DNA from: Flavobacterium sp. UBA7663
GTDB lineage: Bacteria > Bacteroidota > Bacteroidia > Flavobacteriales > Flavobacteriaceae
Direction of reading: 5' to 3'
DNA length: 64,000 bases
Assembly: GCF_002483315.1 (NCBI RefSeq)
Contig: NZ_DLHR01000015.1
Coordinates: 44,861-108,860 of the forward strand
The notes beneath the pieces are model-generated. The model made no database searches. It saw only the letters and a program-made list of their open reading frames with translations, and had not been told where the DNA came from. Shown here in pieces: positions 1 to 9,086 of the stretch; the first letter of the stretch is position 1; every line of letters starts with the position of its first letter. A program made the position numbers and the translations under genes.

Positions 1-176
1 CTACTCCTACTGCTTTAGTGGTTGGAACAGAAGCAACAGGTTTATCAGAAAAATGGCGAACAGAAAGCACTAAAAACATCATCATTCCAATGCAAGGCGA
101 AATTGATTCAATGAATGTTTCGGTTGCAGCTGCTATTCTGCTATTCGAAGCTAAAAGACAAAGACAATTTCAATAG
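1..176 (+). CDS. RNA methyltransferase, TrmH/SpoU family (C-terminal fragment)
   Basis: Only the last 57 codons are inside the window; the gene begins upstream. Reading from base 3, the peptide has the two C-terminal SpoU (SPOUT) signatures: a VVGTEATGLSEKW segment followed by IIIPMQGEIDSMNVSVAAAI and a short basic tail. In this family these segments form the knotted S-adenosylmethionine site, and the conserved N in the SMNVSVA motif is catalytic. The family methylates ribose 2'-OH groups of tRNA or rRNA. Which RNA is the target cannot be told from this fragment. The gene ends about 100 bases before rel and shows no clear terminator. Confidence 0.85.
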   Translation, partial: TPTALVVGTEATGLSEKWRTESTKNIIIPMQGEIDSMNVSVAAAILLFEAKRQRQFQ

Positions 177-233
177 CAATTTCAAAATTCAACGTCAAAT
201 CTTTGTTCTTTATTCATTTCTCTATTTTCACTC

Positions 234-265
234 TTGCACAATTAGAAAAAATACTTTACTTTTAG
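234..265 (+). promoter_or_regulatory. Possible promoter of rel
   Basis: TTG at 234-236 is followed after 20 bases by TACTTTTA at 257-264, one base off the Bacteroidetes -7 consensus TAnnTTTG. The predicted start lies about 7 bases past this box and the rel ATG is at 283. The match is imperfect, so this is tentative. Confidence 0.3.
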
Positions 266-282
266 TTGGTTAAAGAAAATGT

Positions 283-2502
283 ATGACAGAGTTAGAATTA
301 GAAGCCGAAAACAAAGCCATTGCGCAAGAATATAAAGAATTACTTCGCATCAGTTATCAAACCCTTACTGATGAAGACAAAAAAATCATCCGTAAAGCAT
401 TTGATGTAGCTGTTGATGCTCATAAAGACCAACGAAGAAAATCGGGTGAAGCCTATATTTTCCATCCCATTGCCGTAGCTAAAATTGTAGCGCGTGATAT
501 TGGTTTGGGAGCAACTTCAATAGCAGCCGCCTTAATGCACGATGTGGTAGAGGACACCGATATTACAGTTGAGGACATTGAAAAAATGTTCAATCCTAAG
601 ATTGCTCAATTGGTTGAAGGCTTAACCAAAATTGCCAAGGTTAAAACCGACCAAGAAATTTCAATGCAAGCGGAGAATTTCCGTAAAATGCTATTGACGT
701 TAAACGATGACGTTCGGGTAATTCTAATCAAAATCGCCGATAGATTGCACAATATGCAAACTATGGGAAGTATGGTGGATTACAAACAAGCCAAAATTGC
801 TTCCGAAACACTTTATATTTATGCACCGCTTGCTCATCGTTTAGGATTATACAACATCAAAACCAAATTAGAAGACTTAGGTTTAAAATATACCGAACCC
901 GAAGTTTACAATGATATTGTAAGTAAAATTAAAGAAACCAAAGAAGAGCAAGATGAATACATCAAAACTATTTCAGATGTATTAAGTAAATCAATGGTTG
1001 AAGAAGGAATAGAATTCACAATTAAAGGTCGTCCAAAATCGATTTATTCTATCCGTAGAAAGATGAAAGTTCAAGGCGTTACTTTTGATGAAGTTTACGA
1101 CAAATTTGCGCTTCGAATTATTTACAAAGCCAACCAACATGACGAAAAATTCATTGCTTGGAAAATATATTCTGTAGTTACTGATCATTATCGTCCTTCG
1201 CCAAGTCGATTACGTGACTGGATTTCTTCCCCAAAATCGTCTGGTTATGAAGCACTTCATATTACCGTAATGGGACCAAAAGGTCGTTGGGTAGAAATTC
1301 AAGTGCGAAGCGAACGGATGGATGAAATTGCGGAAAAAGGCTACGCAGCGCATTACAAATATAAAAATGGAGCTACTGAAGAACATGGTTTGGAAATTTG
1401 GCTAAACCAATTAAAAGAAGCATTAGAAAATTCTTCTACCAATGCAGTTGACTTTGTAGAAGATTTTAAATTGAATTTGTATGCCAAAGAAATCTATGTA
1501 TTCACTCCAAAAGGCGAAATTAAATCGTTACCAAAAGGAGCTACTTCGTTAGATTTCGCTTTTAGTATTCACTCAGAAATTGGTGTAAAAACAAGAGGAA
1601 CTAGAGTAAACGGAAAATTAGTTCCGCTAAATCATGTTTTAAATAGTGGTGATCAAGTAGAAATTATTACATCGGCGAATCAAAAACCAACTTCGCAATG
1701 GTTAGATTATGTTACCACTTCGAGAGCGAAAAATAAAATTAAAAACGTTTTAAACGAAAACACTAAAAAGATTGCCGAAGACGGAAAAGAAATTCTTACT
1801 CGAAAACTACGTCATTTAAAAATTGTACTTAACGAAAATACGACTAATGAATTGGTCAACTTCTTTAAGTTACAAACCAGTTTAGATTTGTATTACCGAG
1901 CTGGAATTGGCGCAATTGAAAACCAACAACTAAAAGATTATGCTGCTCAAAAAAGCAACACATTGGTTAATTTCTTTAAGAAAACTATCAAACGTTCGCC
2001 ATCTAATCAACCAGAACAAATTCACAAAAATGAAATTAGTAAAAAATACGATTTATTAGTATTTGGTTCAGAACAAGACAAATTAGATTATAAATTATCA
2101 AGCTGTTGCAATCCAATTCCAGGTGATGAAGTTTTTGGATTTGTTAGTATTAATGAAGGAATAAAAGTACATAGAAAAGACTGTCCAAATGCCATTAGTA
2201 TGCAATCTAATTATGCCTATCGCATTATTCCAGCAAAATGGATTGACTCCTCTCAAGAAGAATTTAAAGCCATTTTAAAAATCACAGGAATGGATATTTT
2301 AGGATTAACCAACGATTTAACCAAAGTAATTTCAAACCAAATGAATGTGAATATTCAGAGTATTTCGTTGAGCAGTGACGCTGGTATTTTTAACGGACAA
2401 GTTGCTGTTGTTGTTCAAAACAATACCATTCTGAAAAAATTGATTGAAAACATCAAAAAAGTAGATGGAATTGATAAGGTAACAAGGGTTTATAATAATT
2501 AA
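283..2502 (+). CDS. rel: Bifunctional (p)ppGpp synthetase/hydrolase (Rel/SpoT)
   Basis: Makes and degrades the stringent-response alarmone (p)ppGpp in the cytoplasm. Domains in order: HD hydrolase (about residues 40-190, with H86-D87 and E90-D91), synthetase (about 245-365), TGS (about 400-465), a conserved cysteine segment (C608, C609, H630, C634) and a C-terminal ACT/RRM domain (about 665-739). The synthetase carries R309-L-R-D312, the RxKD-type motif of bifunctional Rel/SpoT enzymes rather than the ExDD motif of synthetase-only RelA. With an intact HD site this argues for both activities. At 739 residues it is full length. It is the only long RSH gene in the window. Confidence 0.95.
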   Translation: MTELELEAENKAIAQEYKELLRISYQTLTDEDKKIIRKAFDVAVDAHKDQRRKSGEAYIFHPIAVAKIVARDIGLGATSIAAALMHDVVEDTDITVEDIEKMFNPKIAQLVEGLTKIAKVKTDQEISMQAENFRKMLLTLNDDVRVILIKIADRLHNMQTMGSMVDYKQAKIASETLYIYAPLAHRLGLYNIKTKLEDLGLKYTEPEVYNDIVSKIKETKEEQDEYIKTISDVLSKSMVEEGIEFTIKGRPKSIYSIRRKMKVQGVTFDEVYDKFALRIIYKANQHDEKFIAWKIYSVVTDHYRPSPSRLRDWISSPKSSGYEALHITVMGPKGRWVEIQVRSERMDEIAEKGYAAHYKYKNGATEEHGLEIWLNQLKEALENSSTNAVDFVEDFKLNLYAKEIYVFTPKGEIKSLPKGATSLDFAFSIHSEIGVKTRGTRVNGKLVPLNHVLNSGDQVEIITSANQKPTSQWLDYVTTSRAKNKIKNVLNENTKKIAEDGKEILTRKLRHLKIVLNENTTNELVNFFKLQTSLDLYYRAGIGAIENQQLKDYAAQKSNTLVNFFKKTIKRSPSNQPEQIHKNEISKKYDLLVFGSEQDKLDYKLSSCCNPIPGDEVFGFVSINEGIKVHRKDCPNAISMQSNYAYRIIPAKWIDSSQEEFKAILKITGMDILGLTNDLTKVISNQMNVNIQSISLSSDAGIFNGQVAVVVQNNTILKKLIENIKKVDGIDKVTRVYNN

Positions 2503-2565
2503 CAAAAGTTAATAACTAAAATATCCCAATTAAGTTTAGGATTTTATACAAAGCAAAAATAACAC

Positions 2566-2573
2566 TATCTTTG
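2566..2573 (+). promoter_or_regulatory. -7 box of the Fur-family gene
   Basis: TATCTTTG matches the Bacteroidetes -7 consensus TAnnTTTG exactly and lies 23 bases before the ATG at 2597. No good -33 box is visible at the usual distance. Confidence 0.4.
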
Positions 2574-2596
2574 CCAATATTTCATTAACCAAAGCA

Positions 2597-3034
2597 ATGG
2601 AAAACAAAAATCAGGAAATTGTAAAGAATGTTTTTACTAAATATTTAGAAGAGAAAGCGCACCGTAAAACGCCTGAACGTTATGCTATTCTTCAGGAAAT
2701 TTACAATGCCACCGAGCATTTTGATATCGAATCTTTGTATATCAAAATGAAAAATAAAAACTATCGCGTAAGTAGAGCTACACTTTACAATACTATCGAA
2801 CTTTTATTAGAATGTGGTTTGGTGCGTCGTCATCAATTTGGACAAAATCAAGCACATTATGAAAAATCATACTTCGATAAACAACACGATCACATTATTT
2901 TAACCGACACTGGTGAAGTTATCGAATTTTGCGATCCAAGAATTCAGCAAATTAAACAAACCATGGAAGAAATGTTTGGTATTAATATCTCAACCCATTC
3001 ACTTTACTTCTACGGAACAAAAAAACAACAATAA
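2597..3034 (+). CDS. Fur-family transcriptional regulator lacking the first CxxC pair
   Basis: A 145-residue winged-helix repressor of the Fur/PerR/Zur family. The DNA-binding part spans about residues 20-80 (TPERYAILQEIYN, then SRATLYNTIELLLECGLV). The metal-binding half keeps H97-D98-H99, E110 and H134. The first cysteine pair of the usual structural zinc site is missing: the expected CxxCG segment reads L-T-D-T-G at about 102-106, and only C112 remains. In the family this pair holds a structural zinc, so folding or metal response may differ. The metal or peroxide specificity cannot be decided. The gene lies alone between rel and purA. Confidence 0.85.
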   Translation: MENKNQEIVKNVFTKYLEEKAHRKTPERYAILQEIYNATEHFDIESLYIKMKNKNYRVSRATLYNTIELLLECGLVRRHQFGQNQAHYEKSYFDKQHDHIILTDTGEVIEFCDPRIQQIKQTMEEMFGINISTHSLYFYGTKKQQ

Positions 3035-3055
3035 TTGACGATTCGTAATTTATTA

Positions 3056-3084
3056 GTACAGACAAGTCACTGACTTGTCTCTAC
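3056..3084. repeat. 29-bp near-perfect palindrome before purA
   Basis: The arms GTACAGACAAGTCA and TGACTTGTCTCTAC flank a single central C; 13 of 14 positions pair. It sits in the fur-purA intergenic region, 44 bases before the purA ATG. It has no T-run, so it is a poor terminator. It could be an operator or a copy of a dispersed palindromic repeat; no second copy was noticed in this window. Confidence 0.6.
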
Positions 3085-3128
3085 CAAAAAAATAATAACA
3101 ACTAACTACAAATAATAAACACAACACA

Positions 3129-4400
3129 ATGACTGTAGATTTACTACTTGGATTACAATGGGGAGACGAAGGAAAAGGAAAAATCGTTGACGTTCTTACC
3201 TCAAAATACGATATTATTGCTCGTTTTCAAGGTGGACCAAATGCTGGACACACTTTAGAATTTGATGGAATCAAACACGTTTTAAGAACGATTCCTTCTG
3301 GAATTTTCCACAAAAACGCCATCAATATTATTGGAAATGGAGTTGTAATCGACCCAGTAGTTTTCCAAAAAGAAATTGAAGGTTTAGCAAAATTCAATAT
3401 GGATGTTACTGCTAAATTGTTCATTTCTAGAAAAGCACACTTAATTTTACCAACACACCGTTTACTAGACGCTGCTTCCGAAGCATCAAAAGGAAAAGCA
3501 AAAATTGGTTCTACTTTAAAAGGAATTGGTCCAACTTATATGGACAAAACGGGCAGAAACGGACTTCGTATTGGTGATTTAGAATTAGTAGATTTCAAAG
3601 AAAGATACAGAACTTTAGCTGACAAACACGAAGCAATGATTGCGTTCTACGATGTAGAATTACAATACAACTTAAAAGAAATGGAAGATGAGTTTTTTGC
3701 AGCCGTGGAGGACTTAAAGAAATTAACTTTCATTGATAGTGAAGAATATTTAAACAAAGCGTTAAAAGAAGGAAAATCAATTTTGGCAGAAGGAGCGCAA
3801 GGTTCTTTGCTAGATGTTGATTTTGGGACATATCCATTTGTAACTTCTTCAAATACAACTGCCGCAGGTGCTTGTACTGGTTTAGGAATTGCTCCTAACA
3901 AAGTAAAAGACGTATTCGGAATTTTCAAAGCGTACACTACACGTGTAGGTAGCGGACCATTCCCTACAGAAGATTTCAACGAAGCTGGGCAAACGATGGC
4001 TAAAGTAGGAAATGAATTTGGATCGGTTACAGGACGTGCTCGTCGTTGTGGTTGGTTAGATTTAGTTGCTTTAAAATATGCGGTTCAAGTAAATGGTGTA
4101 ACGCAATTATACATGATGAAAGGCGACGTTCTTTCAGGATTTGACACCTTACAAGTTTGTACAGGATACAACTATAAAGGACAAGCAATTCAACATTTAC
4201 CATACAACATCGAACCAGAAAATGTAACTCCAATTTTTACAGAAATGAAAGGTTGGAAAGCTGATTTAACTGGTATGACAACGTATGATGAATTACCACA
4301 AGAATTAAAAACATATATCGAATTCATTGAAAAAGAAGTGGAAGTGCCAATCAAAGTAATCTCAGTTGGACCAGACAGAAAACAAACGATAATGAAATAA
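3129..4400 (+). CDS. purA: Adenylosuccinate synthetase
   Basis: Catalyses the GTP-dependent condensation of IMP with aspartate, the first committed step from IMP to AMP. The N-terminus has the signature GLQWGDEGKGK (residues 8-18), the GTP/IMP-binding loop of the family. Later segments include the conserved NAGHT, TLKGIGPTY, AEGAQG, TTAAGACTG and GRARRCGWLD motifs. At 423 residues it has the normal length. The ATG at 3129 gives the expected N-terminus. A strong terminator follows immediately. Confidence 0.97.
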   Translation: MTVDLLLGLQWGDEGKGKIVDVLTSKYDIIARFQGGPNAGHTLEFDGIKHVLRTIPSGIFHKNAINIIGNGVVIDPVVFQKEIEGLAKFNMDVTAKLFISRKAHLILPTHRLLDAASEASKGKAKIGSTLKGIGPTYMDKTGRNGLRIGDLELVDFKERYRTLADKHEAMIAFYDVELQYNLKEMEDEFFAAVEDLKKLTFIDSEEYLNKALKEGKSILAEGAQGSLLDVDFGTYPFVTSSNTTAAGACTGLGIAPNKVKDVFGIFKAYTTRVGSGPFPTEDFNEAGQTMAKVGNEFGSVTGRARRCGWLDLVALKYAVQVNGVTQLYMMKGDVLSGFDTLQVCTGYNYKGQAIQHLPYNIEPENVTPIFTEMKGWKADLTGMTTYDELPQELKTYIEFIEKEVEVPIKVISVGPDRKQTIMK

Positions 4401-4405
4401 TTACT

Positions 4406-4437
4406 AAAAACGCTTTCAATTGAAAGCGTTTTTTTAT
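4406..4437 (+). terminator. Rho-independent terminator of purA
   Basis: The perfect inverted repeat AAAAACGCTTTCAA / TTGAAAGCGTTTTT (14 bp arms, 4406-4433) runs straight into a T-tract. It starts 5 bases after the purA stop. Confidence 0.9.
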
Positions 4438-4490
4438 ACTCTTAAATGATAAAATATTCTTAATTATCAATGGCTTTTAGAGTTTTTACT

Positions 4491-4498
4491 TAAATTTG
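4491..4498 (+). promoter_or_regulatory. -7 box of the OstA-like gene
   Basis: TAAATTTG matches TAnnTTTG exactly. It overlaps a TTG codon at 4496 that begins the longest open frame. This argues that translation starts further downstream, at TTG 4517. The -33 region is not obvious. Confidence 0.35.
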
Positions 4499-4516
4499 GC
4501 TCAAAATAAATTCGAC

Positions 4517-6208
4517 TTGAAAAACACATTTTTTTATATCGCCTTTCTACTTCTTTCAGTTACCTTTTCGGTGGCGCAGGAAAAGAAAAAAATTATCATT
4601 GAAAATTCCGATTTCGTAGATATGAATCAGACCGAAATCCCCGGCGCAACTGTTTTTACGGGAAATGTTCGCATTATACACAATGGAGTGAAAATGTTTT
4701 GTAACAAAGCGTATCATTTTAAAGAGGAAAATTACGTAAAAGCATTTGGGAATGTTCAAATGAATCAAGGCGACACGATTACTATGAACAGCCGTTATGC
4801 AGAATACAATGGTGATAAAGAACTCGCTTTTGCTACAGGAGATGTAGTTTTACGTTCGCCAGAATCAACATTAACAACAGATACCGTTTATTTTGATAAG
4901 AAAAATCAATTAGCATCTTACAATACCTACGGCACCATTCGTAACAAAGAAAATACGTTAAGAAGTAAATCGGGTCGCTATTATGTAGACCAAAAGAAAT
5001 ACAAATTTACTACTGCTGTTACTGTTACGAATCCAGAAAGTACTATAAAAACTAACCATTTAGATTATTACGAAAATTCTGGACATGCTTATGTTTTTGG
5101 ACCTTCAACTATTACTAGCAAAGAAAACGTAATTTATACCGAAAACGGATTTTACGACACTACTAATGATATTGGAAAACTCTCCAAAAATTCCAAAATC
5201 ACGCTCGATAATAAAATAATTGAAGGGGATGATTTGTATTACGACCGAAAGAAAAATTATTCGAGAGGTATCAACAATGTAAAAATTACCGATACCATCA
5301 ACAATGTAATCGCTACAGGCCATTACGCAGAATTATACCGAAATGCAGCTACCAAAAAAGACTCGATGATTTTAACCAAAAGAGCTTTAGTAAAAACATT
5401 GGTAGAAAAAGATACTTTGTATATGCATGGTAAAAAAATCATTGTTTCAGGACCTCAAGATGACCGTGTGATTCGTGCTTTTAACAATGTGCGTTTTTAC
5501 AAGAGTGACATGAGTGGAAAATGTGATTCGCTTCATTCTAACAACAAAACACAGTTGACGAAAATGATTGGAAAACCTATTCTTTGGAACAACGAAAACC
5601 AAATGACAGGTGATATAATGCATTTAATTGGAAACAACAAAACACAAAAATTAGATTCATTAAAAGTACTCAATAACGCTTTTATTATTCAAAAAGATAG
5701 TCTCAGTAAAAATGGTTACAATCAGATAAAAGGACAAAATTTGTATGGAAAATTCGTTGATAGCAAACTAAAAGAAGTTGATGTCGTTAAGAACGCCGAA
5801 GTCATTTATTACATGTATAATGATGCTAATGAGTTTATTGGAATCAACAAAACAGTTTGTAGTAAAATCAATTTGGAACTAGAAGAAAATAAAATCAGTT
5901 CAATTACTTTCTTCACTAAAACCGATAGTTTTATATATCCCGAGAAAGATTTTCCAGAAAATGCACGAAAACTTAGAGGCTTCCTTTGGCGTGGTGATGA
6001 GCGCATTTTATCAAAAGACGATATTTTCCCTGCAGAAGAAATTGAATTAGATGATAAAATTCAAATTGAAGCAAAGAAAAAAGCAATTGAAGCTGAAAAA
6101 CCAATGGAAATACTTCCAGAAACTTTAGAATACGATTCTAAAAACAAACCAGAAGAAAAGAAATTGGATAAAAAACCCGTAGCAAAAAAAGTAAAAAGTA
6201 ATGAGTAA
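4517..6208 (+). CDS. OstA/LptA-like outer-membrane assembly protein
   Basis: An exported protein of about 563 residues with OstA-type beta-repeat domains, as in LptA and the N-terminus of LptD. The body is a run of short strands with the VFTGNVRI, AFGNVQMNQGDTI and ATGDVVLRSPEST type of repeat. In LPS transport such domains form a beta-jellyroll bridge for LPS across the periplasm; the same role here is inferred. No ATG exists near the 5' end and an in-frame stop lies at 4478. TTG 4496 falls in a -7 box, whereas TTG 4517 gives a typical signal peptide beginning MKNTFFYIAFLLLSV and ending ...SVAQ. The C-terminal 80 residues are lysine/glutamate rich. An aminotransferase gene follows after 51 bases. 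Confidence 0.85.
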   Translation: MKNTFFYIAFLLLSVTFSVAQEKKKIIIENSDFVDMNQTEIPGATVFTGNVRIIHNGVKMFCNKAYHFKEENYVKAFGNVQMNQGDTITMNSRYAEYNGDKELAFATGDVVLRSPESTLTTDTVYFDKKNQLASYNTYGTIRNKENTLRSKSGRYYVDQKKYKFTTAVTVTNPESTIKTNHLDYYENSGHAYVFGPSTITSKENVIYTENGFYDTTNDIGKLSKNSKITLDNKIIEGDDLYYDRKKNYSRGINNVKITDTINNVIATGHYAELYRNAATKKDSMILTKRALVKTLVEKDTLYMHGKKIIVSGPQDDRVIRAFNNVRFYKSDMSGKCDSLHSNNKTQLTKMIGKPILWNNENQMTGDIMHLIGNNKTQKLDSLKVLNNAFIIQKDSLSKNGYNQIKGQNLYGKFVDSKLKEVDVVKNAEVIYYMYNDANEFIGINKTVCSKINLELEENKISSITFFTKTDSFIYPEKDFPENARKLRGFLWRGDERILSKDDIFPAEEIELDDKIQIEAKKKAIEAEKPMEILPETLEYDSKNKPEEKKLDKKPVAKKVKSNE

Positions 6209-6252
6209 AAAGTGATTAGCTAAAATTAACTTATCACTTTTTACTAATCACT
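6205..6252. repeat. Overlapping inverted repeats between the OstA-like and aminotransferase genes
   Basis: GTAAAAAGTGAT (6205-6216) pairs perfectly with ATCACTTTTTAC (6233-6244). A second, mutually exclusive pairing joins AGTGATTAG (6211-6219) with CTAATCACT (6244-6252). The first arm covers the upstream stop codon. There is no GC-rich stem or T-tract. It may be a processing or attenuation hairpin within a two-gene transcript. Confidence 0.5.
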
Positions 6253-6259
6253 AAAAAAT

Positions 6260-7450
6260 ATGATTGAAGATTTTTTTAAATACCAAGCCCAAACTTCACC
6301 TCACCCATTAGCAATGGAAATTTCTCATGCTATGGGTTCTTATATTTATGATACTGATGGCAATGCCTATTTGGATATGGTTGCTGGAGTTTCAGCAAAC
6401 ACATTAGGGCATCAGCCGCAACGAGTAAATGATGCAATCAAAAAACAATTAGATACGTATTCTCATGTCATGGTATATGGCGAATATGCCCAACATCCAG
6501 CAACAGAATTATGTAAATTATTAGCACAACACCTTCCCTATCCACTTACGAAAACCTATTTGGTAAATTCAGGAACAGAAGCCATTGAAGGTGCTTTAAA
6601 ATTAGCTCGTCGTGTAACTGGAAGAAGTCAATTAATCTCATGTCATAATGCGTATCACGGAAACACTATGGGAAGTATGAGTGTGATGGGATTTGAAGAA
6701 CGCAAACAAATTTTTCGTCCTTTAATTCCAGATGTTGATTTTATTACATTCAACAATGAACCGGATTTGGAAAAAATCACCACAAGAACTGCTGGAGTTT
6801 TATTAGAAACGATTCAAGGTGGTGCAGGTTTTATTGAACCTCAAAACGATTTTCTCAAAAAAGTACGCCAACGTTGTGATGAAGTTGGTGCTATCATGAT
6901 ATTAGACGAAATCCAACCCGGATTTGGTCGCACCGGAAAACTTTTCGGATTTCAAAACTACGATGTCATTCCTGATGTAGTCGTTATGGGAAAAGGAATG
7001 GGTGGCGGAATGCCAGTTGGCGCTTTTACTGCATCAGCTGAGATGATGGATTTATTAAGTCACGATCCAAAATTAGGTCATATTACTACTTTTGGCGGAC
7101 ATCCTGTCATAGCGGCAGCGAGTTTAGCAACATTACAAGAAGTAACGGAAACCAATTTAATGGCTGAAACTTTAGAAAAAGAACAATTGTTCCGAAGCCT
7201 TTTAGTACATCCATTAATTAAAGAAATTCGCGGCCGAGGGCTTATGATTGCTGCAATGACCAATTCTCCAGAGATTACTAATGAAGTGATTTTACGTTGC
7301 CACAAAAGAGGAGTGATTTTATTCTGGCTCCTTTTCGAAGGTTGCGCTGTTCGAATTACACCGCCATTAACCATTAGTAATGAAGAAATTACAAAAGGAT
7401 GTGGCATTATTATTGAGGTATTAAATGAGATAGAAAGAGAAATGAAATGA
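6260..7450 (+). CDS. Class III PLP-dependent aminotransferase (acetylornithine aminotransferase-like)
   Basis: A cytoplasmic fold-type I aminotransferase of 396 residues. It has the class III signatures: VNSGTEAIEGALKLAR (cofactor phosphate loop), the aspartate in LDEIQPGFGRTG that holds the pyridine nitrogen, and the PLP-binding lysine K245 in MGKGMGGGMPVGAF. The family includes acetylornithine, 4-aminobutyrate and ornithine aminotransferases. No arginine-biosynthesis gene is nearby, so the substrate is open. It probably shares a transcript with the upstream OstA-like gene. Confidence 0.85.
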   Translation: MIEDFFKYQAQTSPHPLAMEISHAMGSYIYDTDGNAYLDMVAGVSANTLGHQPQRVNDAIKKQLDTYSHVMVYGEYAQHPATELCKLLAQHLPYPLTKTYLVNSGTEAIEGALKLARRVTGRSQLISCHNAYHGNTMGSMSVMGFEERKQIFRPLIPDVDFITFNNEPDLEKITTRTAGVLLETIQGGAGFIEPQNDFLKKVRQRCDEVGAIMILDEIQPGFGRTGKLFGFQNYDVIPDVVVMGKGMGGGMPVGAFTASAEMMDLLSHDPKLGHITTFGGHPVIAAASLATLQEVTETNLMAETLEKEQLFRSLLVHPLIKEIRGRGLMIAAMTNSPEITNEVILRCHKRGVILFWLLFEGCAVRITPPLTISNEEITKGCGIIIEVLNEIEREMK

Positions 7451-7635
7451 TGGATGATGGAAGATGGGAGTTTGATGTTTTTTTTAACTCAAACTAAATT
7501 TTGAAATTAATTTTTGACGTTGCTCTTGTAATTGTAAATTGTTAATTAAATTGTTTACAACAATTCAAACCCCGAACCACTACCCCAATATTATTCCTTA
7601 ATTTTAATAAGGATAAAATCATAAAACGAAGCGCT

Positions 7636-9030
7636 ATGAATTTGAGTCACGAAGAAGAAGAAAACAGCTTGTCCTTATCTAAATTTGAATCAATGTTAAA
7701 AACCAACAAAGTTTTTTTCTTTGATTCAGAGGAGTTTGAAGATATTATTCTTCATTATATGGATACCGGCCGATTGAACTTGGCCAAAAAAGCGCTAAAA
7801 TTAGGTTTAGAACAACATCCAAAATCTACTGGATTAAAATTAGTTCAAGTAGAAATGTTGGTGTACGAAGACAAACTCGATATTGCTGAAAAGTTACTAA
7901 ACGAGTTATATGCTATTGAGCCAACAAACGAAGAAATTTACATCCAAAAAGCCAACATACATTCTAAACGAGACGAACACGAAAAGGCTATTTCCTTTTT
8001 AAAAATCGCCTTAAAATACACAGATGATTATGCTGATGTGTATTCGATGATTGGAATGGAATATCTTTTCATGGATAATCTTGAAATGGCAAAAGAAAAT
8101 TTCATCAAATGTTTAGACGAAGATACCGAAGATTATTCGGCACTTTACAACGTAGTGTACTGTTTTGATTTCTTAGATCAGAATGAAGATGCTATTGTTT
8201 ACCTAAACAAATTCATTGATAAAAATCCGTATAGTGAAGTCGCTTGGCATCAGTTAGGCAGACAATATTATGCGTTGAAAAACTACGAAAAAGCAGTTTG
8301 GGCATTCGATTACGCAACTTTAATTGACGAGACCTTCTTAGGTGCGTACATGGAAAAAGCAAAATCATACGAAAAACTAAAAAAATATCAAGAAGCAATT
8401 GATTGCTACAACATTACATTAGAATTAGATGATCCTTCTTCTTTTGTTTTGCTTCGTGTGGCGAAATGTTACGAGCGTTTAGGAAATACCGAATTCGCAT
8501 TAAATTATTACCTAAAAACAGTTCACGAAGACCCATTGTTAGATAAAGGCTGGATTGCAATTACTGATTTTTATATTCGTCAAAAAAACTTCCAAAAAGC
8601 ATTATATTACGTAAACAAAGCAATTGGAATTGATGGTGATAATTCGTTATACTGGAAACGATTTGCAGCCGTAAATACAGCACTTCATTTCTTTGAAGAA
8701 GCAGAATACGGCTACCGAAAAGCATTTGAAAGTGGCGATATCAATTTAGATACTTTTACACTTTGGACAGACGTTTTACAATATTTAGGCGAGTTTGATA
8801 CTGCTATTGAAATCCTTTTAGAAGCAAGAGATGTTTTACCAGACGAGTACGAAATGGAATACCGTTTGGCTGGATTGTACTTCTTAACAGATGACGTTAC
8901 CAAAGGAAATCTTCACCTTATGAACGGAATGAAATTAAATTTGAAACAACTTTCTTTGTTTCAAGAGTTATTTCCAGTAGTTTGGGAAAGAACTGAAGTT
9001 CAGAAAACAATTATGAAATTTAAAAAATAA
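7636..9030 (+). CDS. Tetratricopeptide repeat protein
   Basis: A 464-residue protein built almost entirely of TPR helices (about residues 45-460), for example the units around YIQKANIHSKRDEHEKAISF, AWHQLGRQYYALKNYEKAVW and AYMEKAKSYEKLKKYQEAID. There is no signal peptide or membrane segment, so it should be cytoplasmic. TPR arrays bind protein partners; the partner is unknown. A terminator follows directly and the next gene encodes a DUF368 membrane protein. Confidence 0.85.
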   Translation: MNLSHEEEENSLSLSKFESMLKTNKVFFFDSEEFEDIILHYMDTGRLNLAKKALKLGLEQHPKSTGLKLVQVEMLVYEDKLDIAEKLLNELYAIEPTNEEIYIQKANIHSKRDEHEKAISFLKIALKYTDDYADVYSMIGMEYLFMDNLEMAKENFIKCLDEDTEDYSALYNVVYCFDFLDQNEDAIVYLNKFIDKNPYSEVAWHQLGRQYYALKNYEKAVWAFDYATLIDETFLGAYMEKAKSYEKLKKYQEAIDCYNITLELDDPSSFVLLRVAKCYERLGNTEFALNYYLKTVHEDPLLDKGWIAITDFYIRQKNFQKALYYVNKAIGIDGDNSLYWKRFAAVNTALHFFEEAEYGYRKAFESGDINLDTFTLWTDVLQYLGEFDTAIEILLEARDVLPDEYEMEYRLAGLYFLTDDVTKGNLHLMNGMKLNLKQLSLFQELFPVVWERTEVQKTIMKFKK

Positions 9031-9050
9031 AAATAAACAACCCTTAACCC

Positions 9051-9081
9051 ATTCCAAAGTAGCAATACTTTGGAATTTTTA
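9051..9081 (+). terminator. Terminator after the TPR gene
   Basis: A perfect 11-bp stem ATTCCAAAGTA / TACTTTGGAAT with a GCAA loop is followed by TTTTTATT. The T-tract ends only 6 bases before the ATG of the next gene, so it separates the two transcripts or acts as an attenuator in the leader of the DUF368 gene. Confidence 0.85.
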
Positions 9082-9086
9082 TTGTC

